A stretch of 5,013 nucleotides of DNA from an uncultured bacterium (lineage in GTDB: Bacteria; Actinomycetota; Coriobacteriia; Coriobacteriales; Eggerthellaceae), in the NCBI GenBank assembly GCA_947649215.1, contig CANSQW010000128.1:1-5013 (forward strand), in the 5' to 3' direction. This document shows, in pieces, positions 1 to 4,933 of this stretch. The translations under genes and the position numbers were made by a program. The notes below the pieces were generated by a model, which saw only the letters and a list, made by a program, of their open reading frames with translations, was not told where the DNA came from and made no database searches. Each line of letters begins with the position of its first letter. The first letter of the stretch is position 1.

Positions 1-549
1 GCTCACGCCGGCGACGGCCATGTACTGGATGCAGCCGCACGCGTAGGCGATGGCGGTGAACACGATGCCGGCCACCACCTCGACGCCGTACATGCGCATA
101 AAGCGCCCGACGCGCTGCGCCGGCGTCAGAGCCGCGACGGCTGCCGGGTCGGCCGCACCGGCCTTGCGGCCATCGCCCCAGCTCGTGCGCGTACGCACCA
201 GGTGCAGCAGGAGCACCGCAGCGGCCACGCCGAACAGATAGCCCCACAGAAAGCCGCCCGTGGGGCCCGCCAGCACGCCGATGCCGCCGCGCATGCCCGA
301 GAACACGGGCAGCCCCGCGGCCCCCAGCAGCAGGTAGCCGCTGATGGCGGCCAGCGCCTGCGCCGGCGTGAGCAGCACGATGGCGAAGGTGACGGCGAAC
401 ATCTGCAGGGTGAAGGGCACAGGGCCCAGGGGGATGGTGACCCACGCCGACACCGCCATGATGGCGATGGTCAGCCCGACGAAGGCGACAGAGCGCGTGC
501 GCGACGGCGTGGCAGCCACCGCTTTCGTGTTGACGTCCGTGGTTTCCAA
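1..549 (-). CDS. bioY: BioY-type biotin uptake protein (ECF transporter S component), N-terminal 183 codons
   Basis: Integral membrane substrate-binding component for biotin, which in the family works alone or with an ECF energizing module (ATPases plus EcfT/BioN). The translation shows typical BioY signatures: a first hydrophobic helix at about residues 20-38, then PLGPVPFTLQ (40-49), a helix near 50-68, GAAGLPVFSGMRGG (76-89) and LAGPTGGFLWGY (93-104), then further helices near 104-118 and 155-182. The start is a TTG at 547-549; no ATG lies nearby, and AAAGGA sits 6 nt upstream (556-561 on the opposite strand). The frame is open to the left edge, so the last helix and the stop codon are missing, probably a few tens of residues. 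The cytoplasmic loop at residues 119-152 is longer and more charged than I expect for the family. No ECF ATPase gene is visible in the window, though one could lie downstream. The family call is firm; the exact start is very likely. Confidence 0.93.
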   Translation of the reverse strand, partial: METTDVNTKAVAATPSRTRSVAFVGLTIAIMAVSAWVTIPLGPVPFTLQMFAVTFAIVLLTPAQALAAISGYLLLGAAGLPVFSGMRGGIGVLAGPTGGFLWGYLFGVAAAVLLLHLVRTRTSWGDGRKAGAADPAAVAALTPAQRVGRFMRMYGVEVVAGIVFTAIAYACGCIQYMAVAGVS

Positions 550-555
550 GATTGG

Positions 556-561
556 TCCTTT
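556..561 (-). promoter_or_regulatory. Ribosome binding site deciding the TTG start of bioY
   Basis: On the minus strand AAAGGA lies 6 nt before the TTG codon at 547-549, inside a purine-rich run (AGAGGGAAAGGA). No ATG or GTG in frame is near this spacing, so the site supports TTG initiation. Confidence 0.7.
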
Positions 562-588
562 CCCTCTTGGGTCTTGCAGGAAGCGTGC

Positions 589-594
589 ATCATA
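589..594 (-). promoter_or_regulatory. Possible -10 element upstream of bioY
   Basis: Minus-strand TATGAT, five of six matches to the sigma-70 consensus, placed about 40 nt upstream of the TTG start in the 112-nt gap after the MATE gene. No convincing -35 hexamer lies 16-18 nt upstream: CCACTT occupies the 17-nt position, and a TTGGAT is present but only 13 nt away. It is the best promoter candidate in the gap but remains weak. I saw no BirA-like operator (TTGTTAAC-type) here. Confidence 0.3.
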
Positions 595-636
595 CCGTCT
601 GCGCTTTATCCAAGTGGAGCAAAGGCGCGAAACGCT

Positions 637-660
637 CGAAAATGGGCGGCTAGCGGCCGC
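637..660 (-). terminator. Weak hairpin after the MATE stop codon
   Basis: Immediately after the TAA, the minus strand carries GCGGC-CGCTA-GCCGC followed by CCCATTTTC. This makes a 5-bp GC stem with a short, interrupted T run. The same spot contains the self-complementary GCGGCCGC at 653-660. The stem is short and the T tract is offset, so this is at best a poor intrinsic terminator. Confidence 0.25.
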
Positions 661-661
661 T

Positions 662-2200
662 TTACGCTCCCCTATCCACTCGCGCGGCCTGCATGCGGCG
701 CAGGCGACGCATCTCCCACACCAAGAATACGCCGACCGTGAAGATAGCCAGGAAGTCCGAGACGGGCGCCGCCACGTACAGCGCGTCGAGCCCGTCGAGC
801 GCCGGCAACACCGGCGGCAGCAGGTCGGGCAGCAGCATCACGAGCGGCACGAGGAAGATGATCTGGCGCGTGAGCGTGAGGAAGATGGCCTTCGCCGGCT
901 GGCCCGTCGCCTGGAAGTAGTTGGAGCCCACGATCTGGAACCCGATGAACGGCAGCAGGAGCAGCCATATCCGCAACGCGAACGCCGTGAAGTCCACCAG
1001 CCCATCGTGCGAGATGCCGAAGGCGGCCACAATGGGGCCGGCCAGCAGCATGACCGCCGCCCACTCCGCCACGCACATCACCGTGGCGCCGGCGATGCCG
1101 AGCCACAGGGTGGCGCGCACGCGATCGATCTTGCGCGCGCCGTAGTTATAGCCGAGCAGCGGCTGGATGGCGATGGAGACGCCCACGATGGGCATGATGG
1201 TGAACATGCCGATGCGCTGCACCACGCCGATGGAGGCCAGCGCGTCCTCGGCGCCCAAGGGGCTCAGCGCGCCGTACTTCACCAGCTGGTAGTTGATGAG
1301 GAAGTTGACGAGCGCAGCGCCCGCCTGAAGCGCGAACCCGGGAAACCCGAAGGCCAAGATGGTGCCCACCACGCGGCGCGCAGGTCGCAGGCAGCTCGCG
1401 CGGATGCGCAGCGGCACCCCCTTCGTGAGCAGGAAGTACCACAGCACCGCCACGCACGAGCACGCCTGGCCGGCCAACGTGGCCAAGGCGCTTCCCGCCA
1501 CGCCCCAGCCCAGCAGGATGACGAACCAGTAGTTGAACGCCGTGGCAGCCACCAGCCCGATGACCATGGTGCCGAGCGCACGGTTAGGCGCGCCCGCCGT
1601 GCGGATGAAGTTGTTGACGCCCATGCCGATGCACTGGAGGATGAAGCCGTAGCAGAGGATCTGGATGAACGTGCGGGCGTAGGGCCGCACGTCGTCGGTG
1701 GCGCTCGAGAGGGTGAGCACCGCATCGATGGCCGTCGGGTTCAGCGCCAGCACGACCACGAGGGCCCACAGCACGAGCGAGAGGGTGATGACGTTGCCGA
1801 GCGCGCGCTCCGCGGCGTCGCGATTGCCTTCGCCCAGGCGCAGGGCGGCCAGCGCGTTGCCGCCGGTGCCCACGAGCATGGAGAGCGCCATGAACACAAT
1901 CATGGTAGGGGTGGCCACCGTGACGGCGGACAGCCCGACCTCGCCCATCGCGTGGCCGAGGAACACGGAGTCGATGATGTTGTAGGAGCCGTTCACCACC
2001 ATGCCCACCACCGAGGGGATGGCGAACTCGGTGATGAGGCGCGGGATGGACTCGGTGCCCATCCGCGTCACGCGCGCTGACGGAGCGGCAGCCGCAGGCA
2101 CGGCCGGGCCCGCGGCATCCCGAGCCCCCGAAGCGAACGCGGGCGCAGAGGGGGCATCCGGCGCTTCGGTCGTATGCGTTTTCGACTCGTCGTTGGGCAT
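662..2200 (-). CDS. MATE-family multidrug/metabolite efflux transporter, MepA/NorM-like
   Basis: Inner-membrane antiporter expected to export cationic drugs or metabolites in exchange for H+ or Na+. The protein has 512 residues against a usual family length of about 450, with hydrophobic segments fitting 12 helices in two similar halves. Family signatures include GSYNIIDSVFLG (71-82), VNNFIRTAGAPNRA (195-208), WGVAGSALAT (232-241), QPLLGYNYGARK (346-357) and QIVGSNYFQATGQP (422-435); QPLLGYNYGA is typical of MepA-like members. Residues 1-47 form an Ala/Pro-rich hydrophilic extension before the domain begins at MGTESIPRLITEFAIPS. I chose the ATG at 2198-2200 because AAAGG lies 6 nt upstream, whereas the internal ATG at residue 47 lacks a ribosome binding site. 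Where many MATE proteins have an Asn-x-x-x-Asp-Pro motif, residues 223-228 read NYWFVI, without the acid. It lies between two biotin genes, but substrate cannot be inferred from that. Confidence 0.93.
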   Translation of the reverse strand: MPNDESKTHTTEAPDAPSAPAFASGARDAAGPAVPAAAAPSARVTRMGTESIPRLITEFAIPSVVGMVVNGSYNIIDSVFLGHAMGEVGLSAVTVATPTMIVFMALSMLVGTGGNALAALRLGEGNRDAAERALGNVITLSLVLWALVVVLALNPTAIDAVLTLSSATDDVRPYARTFIQILCYGFILQCIGMGVNNFIRTAGAPNRALGTMVIGLVAATAFNYWFVILLGWGVAGSALATLAGQACSCVAVLWYFLLTKGVPLRIRASCLRPARRVVGTILAFGFPGFALQAGAALVNFLINYQLVKYGALSPLGAEDALASIGVVQRIGMFTIMPIVGVSIAIQPLLGYNYGARKIDRVRATLWLGIAGATVMCVAEWAAVMLLAGPIVAAFGISHDGLVDFTAFALRIWLLLLPFIGFQIVGSNYFQATGQPAKAIFLTLTRQIIFLVPLVMLLPDLLPPVLPALDGLDALYVAAPVSDFLAIFTVGVFLVWEMRRLRRMQAARVDRGA

Positions 2201-2206
2201 GAAGGG

Positions 2207-2211
2207 CCTTT
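2207..2211 (-). promoter_or_regulatory. Ribosome binding site of the MATE gene
   Basis: Minus-strand AAAGG, within GAGAAAGG, ends 6 nt before the ATG at 2198-2200. It decides for the long form of the protein with its Ala/Pro-rich leader, since no comparable site precedes the internal ATG at 2060-2062. Confidence 0.6.
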
Positions 2212-2231
2212 CTCGTGCTTTCTACCTGCCC

Positions 2232-2237
2232 ATTCTA
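2232..2237 (-). promoter_or_regulatory. Possible -10 element of the MATE gene
   Basis: Minus-strand TAGAAT, five of six matches to TATAAT, about 32 nt upstream of the ATG. It would leave a leader of roughly 25 nt containing the ribosome binding site. The -35 position (CAACTA with a 17-nt spacer) does not match consensus, so an activator or another sigma factor would be needed if this is real. Confidence 0.25.
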
Positions 2238-2286
2238 CTCCCGACCTGCTCCACTAGTTGCACATTGTGAGGAAAGCCGGCCGACG

Positions 2287-2296
2287 GTCTTAAGAC
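2287..2296. repeat. 10-bp perfect palindrome upstream of the MATE gene
   Basis: GTCTTAAGAC is fully self-complementary and lies in a patch (about 2225-2315) that is clearly AT-richer than the neighbouring genes. It is 86 nt upstream of the MATE start codon. Multidrug exporters are often controlled by TetR- or MarR-type regulators binding short palindromes near the promoter, so an operator is possible. A chance palindrome of this size is also plausible, and flanking bases do not extend the symmetry. Confidence 0.3.
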
Positions 2297-2340
2297 TAAA
2301 CGGCTAATACCGCTCACCCCCGCAGGCCGCCCTCTGGGAC

Positions 2341-2370
2341 AAAACGGGGAGGGTGGCGAAGCTGCCCCTC
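2341..2370 (-). terminator. Candidate intrinsic terminator downstream of the biotin ligase gene
   Basis: About 40 nt after the ligase stop codon, the minus strand can fold GAGG-GGC, loop AGCTTC, GCC-(AC)-CCTC, giving seven pairs with a two-base bulge, followed by CCCGTTTTG. The T run is only four long and is separated from the stem by CCCG, so efficiency is doubtful. A second small hairpin (GCATC-CCTC-GATGC, 2396-2409) follows the stop codon directly, without a T tract. Confidence 0.3.
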
Positions 2371-2409
2371 GAAGAACGCTGCGCGCCGTTCCGCCGCATC
2401 GAGGGATGC

Positions 2410-3255
2410 CTAGCGGATATGGGCCTCGCCGGAGGCCACGGGGACGAGGGCGCCGTCGGGGGCGCGGAGGATGAGGCAGCCGCGCTCGTCGACGCCGAGG
2501 GCCGTGCCCTCGGCCAGCACGGCATCGTTGCGATCCACCATGGTGAGGGCAAGCCCCGTCAAGGCGGCGTGGGCGTCGTACTCGGCCACGAGCGCCGCGA
2601 ACCCCGCCTCCGTCCACTGCTCGTAAAGCGGGGCCAGCTCGCGCAGGACGGCGGCAGCCACCTCGTCCACGGCGGCACGCGCCTCGCAGGTGAACCCGAA
2701 CCCCAGGTCAGCCAGGTAGGTCGGCGCGTTCTTCCCCGCCACCTCGGCAGGCACGGCCGGCGGCAGCACGTTCACGCCAATCCCCACGCACACGCCCTGC
2801 GCATGGCCCTCCAGCGAGATTCCGCACAGCTTCCGAAACGCCCCTCGCGCCTTCTCCCCCTGCGCGGCATCCGCGTCGCCCGCAGCCTGCGCCGGCGCAC
2901 CAGTACCCGCAGCGCGCAGGTCGCAGGCGTAGATCACGTCGTTGGGCCACTTCACCTTGATGCGCCGCGCCTCGTCCAGCGTGACGAGCGACGCAAGGGC
3001 GCGGCGTACGGCCAGGCCTGCCACCAGGCTCAACGTGGGCAGCTGGGCTGGCGATACGGCGGGTCGCAGCAGCAGGGAGAGGTACATCCCGCCCTCGGGA
3101 CTCGCCCATGCGCGGCCCTGACGCCCGTAGCCGCCCGTCTGGCGCCGCGCACGCACCGCCAGCCCCTCAGGCTCGCCCGCCTCGAGGGCGCGCTTCACCT
3201 CGTCGTTGGTTGACCCGACGGCCTCCAGGTTCTCGACGCGAAATCGCAGCGCCAT
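2410..3255 (-). CDS. birA: Biotin--[acetyl-CoA-carboxylase] ligase, catalytic-only (no DNA-binding domain)
   Basis: Cytoplasmic enzyme that activates biotin with ATP to biotinyl-5'-AMP and attaches it to a lysine of biotin carboxyl carrier domains. The 281-residue protein shows the family signatures in order: GSTNDE (14-19), the biotinyl-AMP loop GGYGRQGRAW (41-50), MYLSLLLRP (57-65), KWPNDV (102-107), KLCGISLEG (142-150) and GIGVNV (158-163). A small C-terminal domain ends in VASGEAHIR. It lacks the roughly 60-residue N-terminal helix-turn-helix of E. coli BirA, so it should not act as a repressor. Between KWPNDV and KLCGI, about 25 extra Ala/Gly-rich residues (near 111-141) extend what is normally a tight turn. 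The ATG at 3253-3255 was chosen because AAGGGGAGG lies just upstream (GGAGG 4 nt, AAGGGG 7 nt from the start). An in-frame upstream ATG at 3364-3366 would translate part of the inverted repeat and is rejected. A bioY gene lies two genes downstream. Confidence 0.95.
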   Translation of the reverse strand: MALRFRVENLEAVGSTNDEVKRALEAGEPEGLAVRARRQTGGYGRQGRAWASPEGGMYLSLLLRPAVSPAQLPTLSLVAGLAVRRALASLVTLDEARRIKVKWPNDVIYACDLRAAGTGAPAQAAGDADAAQGEKARGAFRKLCGISLEGHAQGVCVGIGVNVLPPAVPAEVAGKNAPTYLADLGFGFTCEARAAVDEVAAAVLRELAPLYEQWTEAGFAALVAEYDAHAALTGLALTMVDRNDAVLAEGTALGVDERGCLILRAPDGALVPVASGEAHIR

Positions 3256-3259
3256 GTCG

Positions 3260-3268
3260 CCTCCCCTT
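3260..3268 (-). promoter_or_regulatory. Ribosome binding site of the biotin ligase gene
   Basis: Minus-strand AAGGGGAGG directly precedes the ATG at 3253-3255: GGAGG is 4 nt and AAGGGG is 7 nt from the start codon. It fixes the start after the inverted repeat and excludes the longer in-frame reading. Confidence 0.7.
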
Positions 3269-3303
3269 CTCGCTCTCTGCCTGCTCGCGCAGAATTCGCA
3301 CGC

Positions 3304-3332
3304 AAAATGGCCAAAAATGGCGACTTGACGAC
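3304..3332 (+). repeat. Left arm of a 29-bp inverted repeat
   Basis: This arm begins AAAATGGCCAAAAATG (3304-3319), continues with G, CGAC, T and TGACGAC, and matches the reverse complement of 3444-3472 at 27 of 29 positions. Within the arm, AAAATGGC occurs twice (3304-3311 and 3314-3321). The A-rich first half contrasts strongly with the GC-rich surroundings. The arm ends 49 nt upstream of the biotin ligase start codon. Confidence 0.9.
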
Positions 3333-3443
3333 AGCGCTTGCGCGCGGCCGCCCAGGGGAAGCGCAAACCCCAGGTCAGAATCGACCACCCTTTCGCCAGC
3401 GCGCTCTTCGGCAGCGCGAAGGCCCCTCAGAGAGGCGGAAACC

Positions 3444-3472
3444 GTCGTCAGGTCGTCATTTTTGGCCATTTT
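3444..3472 (-). repeat. Right arm of a 29-bp inverted repeat
   Basis: Read on the minus strand this arm is AAAATGGCCAAAAATG, A, CGAC, C, TGACGAC. It differs from the left arm at only two positions (3456 and 3451). It begins 72 nt downstream of the folP-folK stop codon. The bases outside the arm (TACCGC) do not continue the symmetry. Confidence 0.9.
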
Positions 3473-3502
3473 ACCGCTAGGATCGGCGCGCTGACGCCGG
3501 GC

Positions 3503-3512
3503 CCGCCGGCGG
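3503..3512. repeat. GC palindrome after the folP-folK stop codon
   Basis: CCGCCGGCGG is self-complementary and sits in a very GC-rich 60-nt stretch (3481-3543) after the TAG of the fusion gene. No T run follows on the minus strand, so it does not look like an intrinsic terminator. I see nothing else definable between the stop codon and the right arm of the inverted repeat. Confidence 0.3.
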
Positions 3513-3543
3513 ACACCGCGCGCGCCTGCGGCCAGCGGCGCCC

Positions 3544-4857
3544 CTACAGCTTCCAGGCGCGGCCGATGCGCTCGGCCTCGGGAACCGAGTCCACGGGCGT
3601 GCCATCAGCCAGGACGTGGCCAGGGCGCACCTCGAGCAGCGGCTTCACCACGAAATCGCGCTCGCAGATGCGCGGGTGCGGCAGCGTGAGGCGGTCGTTG
3701 GCGAAGTGGTACAGCTGGTAGTCGAGGATGTCGATGTCGCAGGTGCGCGGGCCGTTGGGCACCTCGCGCACGCGGCCCAGGCTATTCTCGACCGCCTGGA
3801 GGCAGTCGAGCAGCTCCAGCGGCGGCAGCCCGCTGCGCAGGAGCACCACCGTGTTCACGAACTCCTCCTGATCGGTCAGGTAGGCCGGTTCGCTGCCGTA
3901 GAAGCCGGCGATGTCGACGATGGTGGTGTCGGGCAGCAGGCACAGCTGGCCGATGGCGTGGTTGAGCTGGGCGATCTTGCCCTCCTGCTCCTCGCCGGGA
4001 TGCGCCACGAGGGCCACGTTGGCCCCCAGGCCCAGCAGCACATAGGGTCGCAGGTCGGCGAGGGCCGCCGCCGTGGCGGGCACGTTGTGGGTGCGCACCA
4101 CGCTCGCGCCCAGCTCGCAGGCCAAGAGCGCCTCTGAGGCGGACGCCTCGTCGCGGGCCAGCGGATCGTCGATGCCGTAGGCCTTCTTCATGAAGCTCTT
4201 GCGCGAGACGGCGCACATCACCGGATAGCCCAGACGCGCTATCTCGTGCAGGTTGCGCATGAGCTCGATGGTCTGAGACGCCGTCTTGCCGAAGCCAGGG
4301 CCCGGATCCAGGCAGATGCGCTCGCGCGCGATGCCCACGGCCTCCAGCTCGGCTGCGCGGTCGCGCAGGTAGTCACGCACCTCGCTCACCACGTCGTCGT
4401 AGGCCGGCGCGTCCTGCATGGTGGCCGGCTCGCCCTGCATGTGCATGACCACCAGGCCCGCATCGCAGGCGGCGGCCATGGCGCGCATGGCCGGGTCGCG
4501 GAAGCCGGACACGTCGTTGACGATCGCCGCACCCGCCTCCACGGCGCGGCGCGCCACCTCAGCCCGCCGCGTGTCGACCGACACGCACAAGCCCGCACCC
4601 GCGAGCGCGGCGATCACGGGGCCTACACGCCGCCATTCCTCCTCCGCGTCCACCGGATCGGCGCCGGGGCGCGTGGACTCGCCGCCCACGTCGATGATAG
4701 CGGCGCCTTCCTCAGCCAGCTCGAGCCCACGGGCGACGGCCTCCTCCGCGGAGGCGAACTGGCCGCCGTCCGAGAACGAGTCCGGGGTCACGTTCAGGAT
4801 GCCCATGATGACGGGCTTGGAGGTGTCGAACTCAAACGATGCGCACTGCCAGGTCAC
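3544..4857 (-). CDS. folP-folK: Bifunctional dihydropteroate synthase / HPPK (FolP-FolK fusion)
   Basis: Cytoplasmic folate-synthesis enzyme. The HPPK half should pyrophosphorylate 6-hydroxymethyl-dihydropterin with ATP, and the DHPS half should condense the product with p-aminobenzoate to dihydropteroate, the sulfonamide-sensitive step. DHPS covers residues 1-270, with NVTPDSFSDGG (22-32), DVGGESTRPGA (56-66), SVDTRRAEVA (93-102), NDVSGF (114-119), DPGPGFGKT (184-192), SRKSF (218-222) and VRTHNV (254-259). HPPK covers about 272-437, with LLGLGANV (274-281), FVNTVV (333-338), LGRVREVPNGPRTCDIDIL (360-378), whose Asp374/Asp376 fit the metal-binding pair, and LPHPRICERDF (392-402). Both halves look complete. 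The halves abut with almost no linker (ADLRPYVLLGLG). The start is GTG at 4855-4857 with GGAGAGGAG 6 nt upstream. The frame stays open to the right edge, but no other ATG, GTG or TTG occurs in it there. Confidence 0.96.
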   Translation of the reverse strand: MTWQCASFEFDTSKPVIMGILNVTPDSFSDGGQFASAEEAVARGLELAEEGAAIIDVGGESTRPGADPVDAEEEWRRVGPVIAALAGAGLCVSVDTRRAEVARRAVEAGAAIVNDVSGFRDPAMRAMAAACDAGLVVMHMQGEPATMQDAPAYDDVVSEVRDYLRDRAAELEAVGIARERICLDPGPGFGKTASQTIELMRNLHEIARLGYPVMCAVSRKSFMKKAYGIDDPLARDEASASEALLACELGASVVRTHNVPATAAALADLRPYVLLGLGANVALVAHPGEEQEGKIAQLNHAIGQLCLLPDTTIVDIAGFYGSEPAYLTDQEEFVNTVVLLRSGLPPLELLDCLQAVENSLGRVREVPNGPRTCDIDILDYQLYHFANDRLTLPHPRICERDFVVKPLLEVRPGHVLADGTPVDSVPEAERIGRAWKL

Positions 4858-4863
4858 CGGCGT

Positions 4864-4872
4864 CTCCTCTCC
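4864..4872 (-). promoter_or_regulatory. Ribosome binding site deciding the GTG start of folP-folK
   Basis: Minus-strand GGAGAGGAG, with two overlapping Shine-Dalgarno cores, ends 6 nt before the GTG at 4855-4857. It is the strongest such site in the window and supports GTG rather than the internal ATG at residue 18, which lies inside the first DHPS strand. Confidence 0.75.
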
Positions 4873-4887
4873 TACGGCGGCAGGCCG

Positions 4888-4913
4888 GCCGCCCCGGGCC
4901 CCTGCCCGGCGGC
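4888..4913 (-). other. Strong GC hairpin in the folP-folK leader
   Basis: On the minus strand GCCG-CCGGGC, loop AGGG, GCCCGG-(GG)-CGGC gives ten GC pairs with a two-base bulge. It ends 15 nt upstream of the Shine-Dalgarno run. It could shield or expose the leader, or act together with the hairpin at 4934-4960, but GC-rich DNA forms such stems easily. No known riboswitch class is recognisable. Confidence 0.35.
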
Positions 4914-4933
4914 GCGGCCGCCCGCCAACAGCA

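Larger units (their letters stand above)
3304..3472. mobile_element. 169-bp intergenic inverted-repeat element, possibly MITE-like (function unknown)
   Basis: Two 29-bp inverted arms (3304-3332 and 3444-3472) enclose 111 bp and lie wholly between folP-folK and the biotin ligase gene. Both differences between the arms would be G-U pairs in a plus-strand RNA, so such an RNA could pair along the full 29 bp. The minus-strand RNA would have two A-C mismatches. The interior is GC-rich, with smaller inverted segments (for example near 3390-3420), and shows no gene of its own. I see no clear target-site duplication and no transposase, so the mobile-element label is tentative. Alternatives are a dispersed intergenic repeat family, a double regulatory site in opposite orientation, or a structured RNA. 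Confidence 0.4.

Noticed and set aside
202..741. Plus-strand open frame of 179 codons over bioY
   Set aside because: Low-complexity Gln/Arg/His composition and complete overlap with bioY on the other strand; no domain and no convincing start.
344..2080. Long plus-strand open frame (578 codons) opposite bioY and the MATE gene
   Set aside because: Its product is a His/Arg/Glu/Gly-rich low-complexity string with no recognisable domain, and it lies antisense to two clear membrane-protein genes. Such frames arise from GC-rich codon bias.
2303..2316. GGCTAATACCGC resembling a stretch of 16S rRNA
   Set aside because: Only about a dozen bases match and the flanking sequence is unrelated to rRNA, so it is coincidence.
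2353..3213. Plus-strand open frame of 286 codons opposite the biotin ligase
   Set aside because: The opposite strand encodes all biotin ligase motifs. This frame shows no family features and is a codon-bias shadow.
3325..3330. TTGACG in the left repeat arm as a plus-strand -35 promoter element
   Set aside because: The sequence 16-18 nt downstream is pure GC-rich (around CCGCCC) with no -10 match, and no plus-strand gene follows.
3253..3366. N-terminal extension of the biotin ligase from an upstream in-frame ATG, as a possible DNA-binding domain
   Set aside because: The 37 extra residues are encoded partly by the inverted repeat, show no helix-turn-helix, and a strong ribosome binding site directly precedes the later ATG.
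3167..3469. Small minus-strand gene of 100 codons beginning MAKNDDLTT
   Set aside because: It starts inside the right repeat arm without a ribosome binding site, runs through the element and overlaps the start of the biotin ligase gene in another frame.
3616..4137. Plus-strand open frame of 173 codons opposite the folP-folK fusion
   Set aside because: It is antisense to the HPPK half and the end of the DHPS half, with a biased Val/Ala/Gln/His composition and no domain.
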